Below are positions 14,633 to 23,320 of a stretch of 64,000 bases of DNA, piece by piece. The stretch covers positions 27,867 to 91,866 of the forward strand of contig NZ_JBHYHC010000024.1 in the NCBI RefSeq assembly GCF_042738955.1, written 5' to 3'. The stretch is from Umezawaea sp042738955 (lineage in GTDB: Bacteria; Actinomycetota; Actinomycetes; Mycobacteriales; Pseudonocardiaceae). The notes under the pieces are model-generated. The model searched no databases and was not told where the DNA came from. It saw only the letters and a program-made list of their open reading frames with translations. The position numbers and the translations under genes are program-made. Within the stretch, counting starts at the first letter, position 1; each line of letters begins with the position of its first letter.

Positions 14633-16111
14633 GTGTCCACCCTCACGGATCTGCTCGCCGAGCACACCCGCCTGTCCGGCGCGGCCGTCGACCACCTCCA
14701 GCTCGTGGTGGCCGAGTGGCAGCTGCTCTCGGACCTGTCGTTCGCCGACTTCCTGCTCTGGGTGCCGCTCGACGACGCCACGTTCCTCTGCGTCGCCCAA
14801 GCGCGCCCCACGACCGCGCCGACCGCGCACCCGGAGGACGTCGTCGGCAGCTCGATGCAGGTCGAGGAGCACCCGCAGCTGCGGCGGGCGATCATCGAGT
14901 CGCGGATCTGCCGCGAGGAGGACCCGCTGTGGCACCTCGGGGTCCCGGTGCGGCGCGAGACGATCCCGGTGCGGTTGGGCAAGCAGGTCATCGCGGTCGT
15001 CAGCCGCAACACGAACCTGGCCGTGCCGCGCGTGCCCAGCCCGTTGGAGATCTCCTACCTCGGCAGCGCGGCGGACCTGTGCCAGATGATCGCGGACGGC
15101 ACGTTCCCGACGACCGAGCCGTCGCCGGACGTGCACACGAGCCCGCGCGTCGGTGACGGGTTCATCCGGCTCGACGCGGCCGGGGCCGTGGTGTTCGCGA
15201 GCCCCAACGCGCTGTCGGCGTACCACCGCATGGGCCACGCGTCCGATCTCGTCGGCGTGCACCTGGCCCCGTTGACCCGCTCGCTGATCGACGACCCGTT
15301 CGACGCGACCGAGATCGCGCAGCGGTTCCGAGCCGCGGTGGACGGCAACCCGAGCATGCGCATGGAGGCCGAGTCGCGCCGCGGCGCGTCGGTCTTGTTC
15401 CGCGCGCTGCCGTTGCGGCCGCGCGGGAACCCGGCGGGCGCGCTGGTGCTGTGCCGCGACGTCACGGAGGTCCGCAGGCGCGACCGGGCGCTGATGTCGA
15501 AGGACGCGACGATCCGCGAGATCCACCACCGGGTGAAGAACAACCTCCAGACCGTGGCCGCGCTGCTGCGGCTCCAGTCGCGGCGCACGAGCAACGAGGA
15601 GGCGCGCGAGGCGTTGGCCGAATCGGTGCGCCGGGTGACGTCGATCGCACTGGTGCACGAGACGCTGTCGATGTCCGTCGACGAGCGCGTGGACCTCGAC
15701 GACGTCATCGACCGGGTGATCCCGATGATGAGCGACGTCGCCACGACGGAGACCCAGGTGTCGGTGCGCCGCGAGGGCCCGTTCGGGGTCGTGGCGGCCG
15801 AGTTGGCGACGCCGCTGGTGATGGTGCTGACCGAGCTGGTGCAGAACGCCTTCGAGCACGCGTACGCCCCTGGCCAGCGCGGGGAGGTCGTCGTGCACGC
15901 CGAGAGGTCGGCGCGCTGGCTCGACGTGGTGATCGCCGACGACGGCAAGGGACTGCCGCCGGGGTTCTCGCTGGAGCGCACCGAACGGCTCGGCCTGCAG
16001 ATCGTCCGGACCCTCGTGGAATCCGAACTCAGGGGGTCCCTGAGCTTGCGGCGGAGGCCACGAGGCGGTACTGAGGCGGTCCTGCGCGTGCCGCTCCGGG
16101 GGCGGCGTTAA
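14633..16111 (+). CDS. pdtaS: PdtaS-type sensor histidine kinase
   Basis: A 492-residue soluble kinase. An N-terminal GAF-like domain (about 1-150) and a PAS-like domain (about 165-290) precede a HisKA_2 dimerisation domain with the phospho-accepting motif IREIHHRVKNNLQTVAALL and a HATPase_c domain (ELVQNAFEHAYAP, VVIADDGKGLP, GLQIVRTLV). This is the layout of mycobacterial PdtaS, which signals to the RNA-binding antiterminator PdtaR. No response regulator gene is adjacent, as is usual for this system. It starts at GTG 14633 and ends at a strong hairpin shared with whiB1. Confidence 0.88.
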   Translation: MSTLTDLLAEHTRLSGAAVDHLQLVVAEWQLLSDLSFADFLLWVPLDDATFLCVAQARPTTAPTAHPEDVVGSSMQVEEHPQLRRAIIESRICREEDPLWHLGVPVRRETIPVRLGKQVIAVVSRNTNLAVPRVPSPLEISYLGSAADLCQMIADGTFPTTEPSPDVHTSPRVGDGFIRLDAAGAVVFASPNALSAYHRMGHASDLVGVHLAPLTRSLIDDPFDATEIAQRFRAAVDGNPSMRMEAESRRGASVLFRALPLRPRGNPAGALVLCRDVTEVRRRDRALMSKDATIREIHHRVKNNLQTVAALLRLQSRRTSNEEAREALAESVRRVTSIALVHETLSMSVDERVDLDDVIDRVIPMMSDVATTETQVSVRREGPFGVVAAELATPLVMVLTELVQNAFEHAYAPGQRGEVVVHAERSARWLDVVIADDGKGLPPGFSLERTERLGLQIVRTLVESELRGSLSLRRRPRGGTEAVLRVPLRGRR

Positions 16112-16182
16112 ACTACCTCCGTGCACACGTGGCGACCAGCCTCAGCGGCGCCTCGTGGTCATGCGGGAGGGTGTGCAATCGA

Positions 16183-16230
16183 AGAAACGTAGAGCCCGAC
16201 ACCTGGCACGGTGTCGGGCTCTACGTTTCT
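16183..16230. terminator. bidirectional terminator between pdtaS and whiB1
   Basis: A perfect 21-bp stem around a 6-nt loop, with stem ends AGAAACGTAGAGC and GCTCTACGTTTCT. It sits 71 bp past the kinase stop and 35 bp past the end of convergent whiB1. Confidence 0.88.
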
Positions 16231-16265
16231 GCTAGGTATTCGGGGCTAACTGCCGGTCTCGCGAC

Positions 16266-16520
16266 TCAGGCGTTGCTCCGGGCCCGCGTACGGGCGTTGC
16301 GGCGCTTGAGTGCGCGACGTTCGTCTTCGCTCATCCCGCCCCACACGCCGGCGTCCTGGCCGCTCTCCAGTGCCCACGCGAGGCAGTCGGAGACGACGGG
16401 ACAGCGACGGCAGACGGTCTTCGCCTCGGCGATCTGCAGGAGCGCAGGACCGCTATTCCCCACGGGGAAGAACAGCTCGGGGTCCTCGTCGCGGCAGATT
16501 GCGCGGTGGCGCCAGTCCAT
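16266..16520 (-). CDS. whiB1: WhiB1-type iron-sulfur transcriptional regulator
   Basis: An 84-residue Wbl protein that binds a nitric-oxide-sensitive [4Fe-4S] cluster and the primary sigma factor. Cluster ligands Cys9, Cys37, Cys40 and Cys46 match the M. tuberculosis WhiB1 positions. The turn GVWGGMSEDERRALKRRNAR is the diagnostic WhiB1 signature, followed by a basic DNA-binding tail. Upstream lie a CRP-like site and two palindromes, in line with the cAMP control known for mycobacterial whiB1. In mycobacteria the gene is essential. Confidence 0.95.
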   Translation of the reverse strand: MDWRHRAICRDEDPELFFPVGNSGPALLQIAEAKTVCRRCPVVSDCLAWALESGQDAGVWGGMSEDERRALKRRNARTRARSNA

Positions 16521-16586
16521 TGGAACTACTCCTCAGCTAGGCGCGCTCGAAGGCACGCCGATCGTCAGCGGTCGTTTTGGGGTGCT

Positions 16587-16602
16587 TGTGAATGCTTTCA
16601 CG
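16587..16602. promoter_or_regulatory. CRP/Cmr-like binding site upstream of whiB1
   Basis: TGTGAATGCTTTCACG matches the TGTGA-N6-TCACA consensus with one mismatch at the last base. It is 67 bp upstream of the whiB1 start. Mycobacterial whiB1 is regulated through a CRP site, so this fits established biology. Confidence 0.65.
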
Positions 16603-16620
16603 AACGGCGGGGATGTCAAG

Positions 16621-16652
16621 GGGTTAGCACTAACCCGGTGAGTGAACTCACC
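16621..16652. promoter_or_regulatory. two back-to-back 16-bp palindromes upstream of whiB1
   Basis: GGGTTAGCACTAACCC (16621-16636, arms of 7 bp) abuts GGTGAGTGAACTCACC (16637-16652, arms of 7 bp). They lie 100-132 bp upstream of whiB1 and about 95 bp past the end of the kinase-like gene on the same strand. They look like dimeric regulator sites; the binding proteins are unknown. Confidence 0.5.
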
Positions 16653-16745
16653 CAAAAGATCGACACCGTTCACCAGCGGTTTCACTCTACGAAGTTCGCA
16701 TCTGGTCGAACATCGCAGGTCGGCCTCAAGATCATCACACGACGG

Positions 16746-17693
16746 TCACACCGCGACGGTGAGAGCTCCCCGAACGGACGTGAACTCGACTTCGGTGCAA
16801 TCACCGAGCAGATCGCCGTCCACCTGGAGGTTGACCGGCTCCCTGCTCGTCACCCGAACATATTCAACGTCGTCGCGCCTCAAGAGGTTCCCGCCTTTGG
16901 GATTCCCGTCGCGCACCAGCAGGTGGCCCACGTACCGCAGCACCGTCGGCAGGCCGAGGTTCCGCAACGCGAACAGGCCGAGGTCGTTGTCGAACGACGT
17001 GGACGGGTTGAGCCGGATCGCCTTGCCGCCGAGGTACGTCCACGGGTCGGTGTTCGACACGAACGCCATCCGCAGGTCCGTGAGCGGCTCCTCGCCGGGG
17101 ATCCGCACCGTGAGCGAGGGCATGTGCCTGCGCTGGCCGACGTAGCTGGCCAGCGCCGTGCGGGCGTAGAGGGAAGGACTGGCCTCGCGGCCCTTGGCAC
17201 GCTGCGCCTCGACGTTCGCGACCACGTCCGCGTCCCAGCCGACACCGGCGTTGAACGTGAACCAGCGGTCGTTGTCCGTGGAGAGGGGGCCGGCGGAGGC
17301 GACTTTGCCGAGCCCGACGCGACGGCTCGTCCCGTTCTCGATCGCCTGCAACAGGCGGTAGGTGGCCTCGACGGGGTCGCGGGGGAGTCCGAGGGCGCCC
17401 GCGAAGACGTTCGCCGATCCGCCGGGCACGACGCCCAGCATCGGCAGGTCCTCCGACAGCCCACCGCGGAGCATGCCGTTCACGACCTCGTTCACCGTGC
17501 CGTCGCCGCCGTGCGCGACGACCATGCCGTAGCCGTCGACGACGGCCTGAGCCGCCACGTCGCCCGCGTGGCCCCGGTACTCCGTCTCGACGACGTCGAG
17601 CTTCACCGTGCTGGCCAACGCGTGCGCCAGCACGTCCCGGCCTCCGGCCGTGGTCGAGGTCGCCTGCGGGTTGACCACCAGAAGTGCGCGCAC
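16746..17693 (-). CDS. diacylglycerol kinase-like lipid kinase
   Basis: A 315-residue DAGK_cat/YegS-type kinase that uses ATP to phosphorylate diacylglycerol or related lipids. LLVVNPQATST opens the nucleotide domain; VAHGGDGTVNEVVNG is the GGDGT glycine loop; VVPGGSANVFAGALG is the second conserved motif; and the C-terminal LQVDGDLLGDCTEVEF matches the beta-sandwich end of the family. GTG 17693 is chosen because the VRALLVVNP start matches homologues. It is upstream of whiB1 on the same strand but separated by 225 bp with regulatory sites. Confidence 0.85.
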   Translation of the reverse strand: MRALLVVNPQATSTTAGGRDVLAHALASTVKLDVVETEYRGHAGDVAAQAVVDGYGMVVAHGGDGTVNEVVNGMLRGGLSEDLPMLGVVPGGSANVFAGALGLPRDPVEATYRLLQAIENGTSRRVGLGKVASAGPLSTDNDRWFTFNAGVGWDADVVANVEAQRAKGREASPSLYARTALASYVGQRRHMPSLTVRIPGEEPLTDLRMAFVSNTDPWTYLGGKAIRLNPSTSFDNDLGLFALRNLGLPTVLRYVGHLLVRDGNPKGGNLLRRDDVEYVRVTSREPVNLQVDGDLLGDCTEVEFTSVRGALTVAV

Positions 17694-17953
17694 CCCCGCA
17701 GAGTAGGACAGCGCGTGACCGCGAGCGGCCCGCGCGTCCCTCGGACGAGGGATGTCACGCACACGGAAGTGGTCCAAATCTCCTTTCCCGCGCGTAGTAG
17801 CCCCGTCTACGACAAGTGCACCCCAGCGGACCGCCGGCAAGCCGAAGACCCCTTGATCTTCGCCCCTCCGACTGCCGGATGGGAGGTCCGGACGGGTGGC
17901 CTACGATCCGTGACGACCACAGACCGTTATGCACCGTCGTGAGGGGCTCGCAG

Positions 17954-18361
17954 GTGGCGATCCAAACCCAGATCCCGGCAGCCGTGCGGGTGGCCGGGGC
18001 CATGACCGCGGTGCAGGGGCTGGCGGGCATCGCGTTCGCCGTGGCGCTGGTGGTGCGGGCGTTCGGCGGCGCCGAGTCGACCGGGAAGGTCCTCGGCGAG
18101 GCGGGCTACTTCACGATCCTGTGCGCCGGTGTGCTGGCCGCGGGCGTCGGTCTGGTGCTGGGCAAGCGCTGGGCGCGCACGCCGTCGATCGTCGTGCAGC
18201 TGCTGCTGCTCGGGGTCGCCTGGTACATGTACGGCCCGTCGGGGCAGCAGCTCGTCGGGTCGCTGATCGGCCTCTACACCGTCGTGGTGATCGCGCTGCT
18301 GTTCACGAACCCGGTCCGCCGCTGGACGCTCGGGGTCGACGAGCCCGACGCCGAGGAGTAG
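17954..18361 (+). CDS. four-helix membrane protein, unknown function
   Basis: A 135-residue protein with about four hydrophobic segments (residues ~10-30, 45-62, 72-88 and 97-115) and an acidic tail (DEPDAEE). I do not recognise a named family. GTG 17954 has a GAGGGG site 7 nt before it; an in-frame GTG at 17939 is the alternative. It stands alone, diverging from the lipid-kinase gene. Confidence 0.6.
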   Translation: MAIQTQIPAAVRVAGAMTAVQGLAGIAFAVALVVRAFGGAESTGKVLGEAGYFTILCAGVLAAGVGLVLGKRWARTPSIVVQLLLLGVAWYMYGPSGQQLVGSLIGLYTVVVIALLFTNPVRRWTLGVDEPDAEE

Positions 18362-18524
18362 GCCTCCACCGCGGCAAAAGACCGATTGGTCCCGCTTGGT
18401 GCTTTTGGTCCCCCTCCGAAGGTCGGGTGCTCGGCCAACCATCGGCGGGTGTCCGGTGTCACTCGAAAGCGTGACGCTGAGAGTGGTGAATTCACCACTC
18501 CCTGCGTTCGTTAGGTGACATCAC

Positions 18525-19268
18525 ATGCGATTCAAGCGCACCCTGTCCGCGCTGATCGGCGGAGCCGCGGCACTCGTGGCCCTCGCCTCCCTGGCGCCCG
18601 CCGCCTCGGCCGAACCGGCCACCGGCGGCGTGACCCCGTTCATCATCGGCGGCGGCACCGCGTCCAACGCCCCGTGGGCGGCCCGGCTCTTCGTCAACGG
18701 CCGCGAGAACTGCTCGGCCTCGATCATCGCGCCCACCTGGATCCTGACGGCGCAGCACTGCGTCGCCAGCGCGGGCACGTACACGTTCCGGGTCGGCAGC
18801 CTCGACCAGACCAGCGGCGGCACCCTCGTCAACGCGGTCAGCATCACCCAGCACCCGTCGGTCGACCTGGCGCTCGTCCGGATCGACCGTTCGGTGTCGA
18901 CCACCTACGCGCCGCTGGGCACGACCTCGGCCGTGGCCGCCGGTCAAACCGTGCAGCTCTACGGCTGGGGCGCCACCTGCACCAACCAGCCCGAGATCAA
19001 CTGCCAGTCGCGCTACCTGAAGGTCGCCAACACGACCGTGACCACGGTCAACGGCCGGGACTACCGGGGTGGCATCGCCGTGTCGGTGCGCCGCGGCAAC
19101 GGCATCGCCGCGGGTGGTGACTCGGGCGGCCCGATGTTCGCCACGAGCCCGGCCGACGGCCGCTACTACCAGGTCGGCGTGGCCTCCACGAGCGACCGCT
19201 CGTCGGTCTCGAACTACACGAACATCACCCGCTACCGCCCGTGGATCCAGTCGCTGGCAGGCGTGTAA
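18525..19268 (+). CDS. secreted trypsin-like serine protease (S1)
   Basis: A 247-residue exported protease. Residues 1-29 form a signal peptide (basic start, hydrophobic core, ASA cleavage site), followed by a short propeptide and the mature N terminus IIGGGTASNAPW. The triad is His78 (TAQHC), Asp114 (SVDLALVRI) and Ser200 (GGDSGGP). Cys63 and Cys79 can form the usual histidine-loop disulfide. It is monocistronic, with a hairpin terminator directly after the stop. A digestive role outside the cell is likely. Confidence 0.92.
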   Translation: MRFKRTLSALIGGAAALVALASLAPAASAEPATGGVTPFIIGGGTASNAPWAARLFVNGRENCSASIIAPTWILTAQHCVASAGTYTFRVGSLDQTSGGTLVNAVSITQHPSVDLALVRIDRSVSTTYAPLGTTSAVAAGQTVQLYGWGATCTNQPEINCQSRYLKVANTTVTTVNGRDYRGGIAVSVRRGNGIAAGGDSGGPMFATSPADGRYYQVGVASTSDRSSVSNYTNITRYRPWIQSLAGV

Positions 19269-19275
19269 CCACTGG

Positions 19276-19305
19276 CCCGGCCGGGGGACACCACCCCCGG
19301 CCGGG
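19276..19305 (+). terminator. terminator of the trypsin-like protease gene
   Basis: A perfect 12-bp stem, CCCGGCCGGGGG with CCCCCGGCCGGG, and a 6-nt loop followed by TTT, 7 bp past the stop. Confidence 0.88.
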
Positions 19306-19440
19306 TTTGGTCCGGGTGGCTGCCACCAGTAATAATCACCCTACGTGTTCACTTTTGGCGGATAGACACGAACGGAGTAGCCGGATACCGTGCGGCGAAG
19401 AGTTCGCGCTGCTCCGGGACGTTCCAGGGTGAGGTGTGCG

Positions 19441-20241
19441 GTGCAAGAGCGCCCGAATCGGGTGACCACCAACGGCGATGCCGAGCGCCCCAACGTGGCG
19501 CGGATCTTCGACTACTACCTCGGTGGCGCCCACAACTTCGCCGTCGACCGCGAGTTCGCCGAGCGGTCCACCAAGATCTTCGCCGTCGACGAGGCCGCCC
19601 GCGCCGCCCGGTCCTTCCTGCGCCGCGCCGTGCGGCTGTGCGCCGCCGCGGGCATCCGCCAGTTCCTGGACCTCGGGTCCGGCATCCCGACCGCGGGCAA
19701 CGTGCACGAGGTCGCCGAGCGCATCGACCCCACCAGCCGGGTCGTCTACGTCGACAACGAGCCCGCCACCGTCGCGCACGGCCGCACGATGCTCCGCTAC
19801 AGCCGCACCGCCGCGATCGTGCACGCCGACGTCCGCGACCCCGACGCCGTGCTGAACGCCCCGGAGACCGCCCGCCTGCTGGACCTCGACGAGCCCGTCG
19901 CCGTGCTGATGGTCAGCATCCTCCCGTACCTGTCCGACCACGACCGGCCCGTCGACGTGGTCGCGAAGTACCGCGAGGCGATGGCCCCCGGCAGCCACCT
20001 CGTGATCTCCCACCTGACGGCCGACCTCGAACCGGACCTGATGGACAAGCTGGCCGCCCTCGCGGAGCTCACGGGGGTCACCCTGACGCCCCGCTCCGAG
20101 TCCGCCGTCGCGGAGCTGTTCACCGGGTTCGACCTCGTCGAGCCGGGCCTGGTCCCGGCGAGCCGGTGGCGGGACGACGCCGAGACCACCGGTCCCGCGT
20201 CGGCGCTGGCCTACGGCGGGGTCGGCGTCCGCCACCGCTGA
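19441..20241 (+). CDS. DUF574-family SAM-dependent methyltransferase
   Basis: A 266-residue protein of the actinobacterial DUF574/Methyltransf_19 family. ARIFDYYLGGAHNF is the hallmark N terminus; FLDLGSGIPTAGNVHEVA is the SAM-binding loop; and VVYVDNEPATVAHG binds the ribose. Members are widespread in actinomycetes, often in many copies, and their substrates are unknown. GTG 19441 gives the usual family length and has a GTGAGG stretch before it; a start at GTG 19390 would add 17 basic residues. Confidence 0.88.
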   Translation: MQERPNRVTTNGDAERPNVARIFDYYLGGAHNFAVDREFAERSTKIFAVDEAARAARSFLRRAVRLCAAAGIRQFLDLGSGIPTAGNVHEVAERIDPTSRVVYVDNEPATVAHGRTMLRYSRTAAIVHADVRDPDAVLNAPETARLLDLDEPVAVLMVSILPYLSDHDRPVDVVAKYREAMAPGSHLVISHLTADLEPDLMDKLAALAELTGVTLTPRSESAVAELFTGFDLVEPGLVPASRWRDDAETTGPASALAYGGVGVRHR

Positions 20242-20322
20242 CCCGCCCTGGTCGTCGTAGTGCCCCCGCCTCTCGACCGATCTAGAATCCAGGCTGGTCG
20301 GCGCAGGTGAGGAGGGTGCCGG

Positions 20323-20883
20323 GTGGACCCCGTGACGACCCTCCGTCCGCACGTCGTGGCGACCCAGGCCGGGTTGCTGACCGCGTTGCTCACGGCCCAG
20401 GCGGGCGTGCAGGTGCTGTCCATCGCGATGCCGGTCCTGCGCTTCTTCGTCGCCCTGCTGTTCGTGTGCACCGTGCCGGTGCTGCTCGTGTGGCTCCGCC
20501 GGGTCCGGCTCAACGCCGAGGTGCCCGGCCGCGTCCACCGCTGGAGCCCAGGCTGGGTGGTCGGCGCGTGGTTCGTGCCGGTGCTGAACCTGTGGGCGCC
20601 CTACCAGGCCGTCGCGGACATCGCCGCGGCCGGTGTGCCCGAGGCTCGGCGCTCCGACGTGACCCGGCCCGTGCTGGCCTGGTGGCTGTCGTGGCTCGTC
20701 GGGCTGGCCACCACGGCCACGAGCGTGCGGATGTGGTGGTTCGGCGACATGGTCGTCGCGCCCTTGGTCCCCCGCTGGGTGGGCGCGGTGTTCCTCGCGC
20801 TGGCGAGCGTGCTGCTGATAACGGTCGTGCGAAAGCTCTCCGCGCTGCACCCGGTGGATGAGAGGCTCATCGGGACGATGTGA
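20323..20883 (+). CDS. DUF4328 membrane protein
   Basis: A 186-residue protein with about five transmembrane helices. WSPGWVVGAWFVPVLNLWAPYQ is typed as the DUF4328 signature (W-F-P-x-x-N-L-W-x-P). The family is mostly actinobacterial and of unknown function, often fused to zinc ribbons or kinases. It starts at GTG 20323 after GGAGGG and is followed 30 bp later by another membrane protein with a zinc ribbon. Confidence 0.75.
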   Translation: MDPVTTLRPHVVATQAGLLTALLTAQAGVQVLSIAMPVLRFFVALLFVCTVPVLLVWLRRVRLNAEVPGRVHRWSPGWVVGAWFVPVLNLWAPYQAVADIAAAGVPEARRSDVTRPVLAWWLSWLVGLATTATSVRMWWFGDMVVAPLVPRWVGAVFLALASVLLITVVRKLSALHPVDERLIGTM

Positions 20884-20913
20884 AGAAGGCTCGCTTTTCT
20901 TGGGGGGAACGCG

Positions 20914-21687
20914 ATGAAGTGCCCGAACTGCGGTGCCACCGTGGCCAGAGGCGTGACGAGCTGCCGGGGGTGCGGCGGGTCGATGGAGCGCGACACCCCG
21001 GCGGTGCTGGCGATGCCCGCGGGCCCGACCGCGCCCGTCCCGGTGGCCACCGGAGTCCCGGTCGACCCGCACCAGGAGCCGCGCAGGCGCCACGACCTCA
21101 AGGTCCTGGCGACCATCACCGTCGTGCTGCTCGGCCTGCACGCGGTGGTCCTCGTGCTGGTCCTGCTGGGCGTCCGGGGGACCCTGGAGCTGAACATGGC
21201 GCTGCTGACCGCGACCGCGGTCTCGCTCGTCACCTGGCTCTTCCAAGCCCGGACGAACGTCGACGGGATCGGCTACCGGCACCAGCTGCCCAAGGCCTTC
21301 GCCATCGTGGGCTGGATCATCCCGCTCGGCTTCCTGTACCTGCCGGTGCGGTTCGTGCTGGACGTCTGGTGGGCCCGGCTGCCGCGCGGCGGGCGCGGTG
21401 CGGCCACCGCACGGGTGCTCACGTGGTGGGCCCTGTGGTGCCTGGCGTGGTTCACGTCGTTCCGGGAGACGGTCACGCTGACCAGGAGCCCGAACGGCAG
21501 GACGGTCCAGACCGTGAACTACTCGCTCTACCTCGGCGACACGGTGCTCAGCTGCGTCTTCCTGCTGCTCGCCGCCGGAGCGCTGGCCCTGGTCGTCCTC
21601 GGGATCTCGCGGGACGACGCCCGCCTCCACCGGGATCCCCCGCACGTGTTGCCCCCACGTGCGGGAGATCCGCTCTCACCTCAGTAG
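20914..21687 (+). CDS. zinc-ribbon membrane protein, DUF4328-related
   Basis: A 257-residue protein. The N terminus holds a CxxC...CxxC zinc ribbon (MKCPNCGATV, CRGCGGSME), then a proline-rich linker, then about five membrane helices. It resembles its upstream neighbour in helix layout (GWIIPLGFLYLPVRFVLDVW in the equivalent place). Transcribed after the DUF4328 gene with a 30-bp gap. The last 7 bp overlap the convergent DUF5684 gene. Function unknown. Confidence 0.65.
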   Translation: MKCPNCGATVARGVTSCRGCGGSMERDTPAVLAMPAGPTAPVPVATGVPVDPHQEPRRRHDLKVLATITVVLLGLHAVVLVLVLLGVRGTLELNMALLTATAVSLVTWLFQARTNVDGIGYRHQLPKAFAIVGWIIPLGFLYLPVRFVLDVWWARLPRGGRGAATARVLTWWALWCLAWFTSFRETVTLTRSPNGRTVQTVNYSLYLGDTVLSCVFLLLAAGALALVVLGISRDDARLHRDPPHVLPPRAGDPLSPQ

Positions 21688-22067
21688 CGCTGGGCGGCGG
21701 CGGGACCCTGGTAGGTCGCGCTGCCGAAGCCCAGGATGAGGTAGCCGATGATGTTGAACAGCCACAGGCCGAAGAAGCCGAACACGCCGCTCTTGCGGAA
21801 CGACTTCGCGATGTCCAGCGAGACGATCAGCGAGACGACGATGTTGACCAGCGGGATGATGTACCAGATCAGCCACCAGCCGGGGCGGCCCGCGACCTTC
21901 AGCATGATGTAGACGTTGTAGAACGGGATGATCGCCGCCCAGCCCGGCTGACCCGCCTTGGTGAAGGTCTTCCACAGCGCCACGATGAAGAGGATGCCGA
22001 AGACGAGGCCACCGACGGCCGGGAAGATGCCGATCGAGGTGTCCACACCGGGGTTGTCGTAGTTCAC
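21681..22067 (-). CDS. DUF5684 small membrane protein, copy 1
   Basis: A 128-residue protein with about four hydrophobic helices. The stretch WKTFTKAGQPGWAAIIPFYN, then a GRPGWWLIWYIIPLVNIVV region, is characteristic of DUF5684 (signal-peptidase-neighbour-like small membrane proteins). The start is GTG 22067 after AGGACTCCT. A paralogue lies 197 bp upstream on the same strand, so the two arose by tandem duplication. Function unknown. Confidence 0.75.
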   Translation of the reverse strand: MNYDNPGVDTSIGIFPAVGGLVFGILFIVALWKTFTKAGQPGWAAIIPFYNVYIMLKVAGRPGWWLIWYIIPLVNIVVSLIVSLDIAKSFRKSGVFGFFGLWLFNIIGYLILGFGSATYQGPAAAQRY

Positions 22068-22263
22068 AGGAGTCCTTCCACTGACCGGCCCTCGGGTTCG
22101 CGCCCGCCTGTCGCGCGCGATTCGGGGTCCCGCGGCCGGAAGTCGGCACGCTGCCAGACCGTCCGGGAGTTCGCCGTGGAACCTTGGTTTCGTGAGGCTT
22201 TCGAGACCTAGTGTCCACCTGGGGGGAGGGACCGGCCATCCGGTGTTCATCCAAACGGGACGG

Positions 22264-22716
22264 TCAGCGCCGGTAGGCCGGGGGTCCTGAGTGGACGTAC
22301 GCAGGCTGGTAGGCGGGGTACTGGGCGGCCTGGTGCCACTGGCCCACGGCCGGGCCCCAGTAGGTGGAGCGGCCGAAGCCGAGCACGAGGTAGCCGATGA
22401 CGTCGAAGATCCACAGGCCGAAGAAGCCGAAGGCGGCACTCCGGCGGAACGACTTCGCCAGGTTGAGCTGGACGATCAGCGAGACCACGATGTTGACGAA
22501 CGGAACCAGGTAGAGCAGCAGCCACCACCCGGACCGGCCGACGAGCTTGAGCAGCGTGTACCCGCTGTAGATCGGGACGAGCGCGGCCCAGCGGCGCTTG
22601 CCCGCCTTGCGGAAGATCCGCCACGTCGCCGCGATCTTCAGCACGGCGACGAAGAGCGCGACGCCGAGCGAGATCAGGGTGATCCTGGGGTCGACCTGGG
22701 CCAGTTGCTCGTTCAC
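22264..22716 (-). CDS. DUF5684 small membrane protein, copy 2
   Basis: A 150-residue paralogue of the adjacent gene: WRIFRKAGKRRWAALVPIYS and GRSGWWLLLYLVPFVNIVV align with copy 1, as does SFRRSAAFGFFGLWIFDVIG. It has an extra tyrosine/proline-rich C-terminal tail (YPAYQPAYVHSGPPAYRR). The start is GTG 22716 after GGACTCCCCC. Probably membrane-embedded with the tail exposed. Confidence 0.75.
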   Translation of the reverse strand: MNEQLAQVDPRITLISLGVALFVAVLKIAATWRIFRKAGKRRWAALVPIYSGYTLLKLVGRSGWWLLLYLVPFVNIVVSLIVQLNLAKSFRRSAAFGFFGLWIFDVIGYLVLGFGRSTYWGPAVGQWHQAAQYPAYQPAYVHSGPPAYRR

Positions 22717-22834
22717 AGGGGGAGTCCTTCCGCGGTGCCGGGGGTGCGAATGCGCACCCCCAGCACGGGCGGGGACGTCAGAACGTTCGGTCTAGCGGGT
22801 GAAGATAGGGGTTCCGGCAACGACTTCCGGAGAC

Positions 22835-23320
22835 TCATCCACTGTGGACGGTGCTGCCCAGGTCCTTCAGCGGCTGGTCGGTCAGCCGGAACACGGTCCA
22901 CTCGTCCATCGGCCGCGCGCCGAGCGACCGGTAGAAGCCGATGGCGGGCTCGTTCCAGTCGAGGACCGACCATTCGAGACGCTCGTAGCCGTTGGCCACG
23001 CACTCCCGCGCCAGCTCCGTCAGCAGCGCCCGGCCGAGACCGGACCCGCGCTGCGACGGCCGCACGTAGAGGTCCTCGAGGTAGATCCCGTGCGTGCCGC
23101 GCCACGTGGAGAAGTTGAGGAACCACAGCGCCGTGCCGACGACCTCGCCGTCCACCTCGGCGACGTGGCCGAACAGCGCGGGCGACGGGCGGAACAGGGC
23201 GTCGTGCAGCTGCTCGGCGCTGAGGTGGCAGTCCTCGCGGGCGCGCTCGTACTCGGCCAGCTCCTCGACCAGGCCCACCACCGCGGGCACGTCGTCCGGC
23301 CGGACGCGGCGGATGGCCAC
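22835..23320 (-). CDS. GNAT-family N-acetyltransferase
   Basis: A 161-residue acetyltransferase. IYLEDLYVRPSQRGSGLGRALL is the acetyl-CoA pyrophosphate-binding motif A; the C-terminal RLEWSVLDWNEPAIGFYRSLGA is typical of the diamine/polyamine (SSAT-like) subgroup. A polyamine or small amine is therefore a plausible substrate. GTG 23320 overlaps the stop of the phosphatase gene by one base, so the two are coupled. Confidence 0.85.
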   Translation of the reverse strand: MAIRRVRPDDVPAVVGLVEELAEYERAREDCHLSAEQLHDALFRPSPALFGHVAEVDGEVVGTALWFLNFSTWRGTHGIYLEDLYVRPSQRGSGLGRALLTELARECVANGYERLEWSVLDWNEPAIGFYRSLGARPMDEWTVFRLTDQPLKDLGSTVHSG

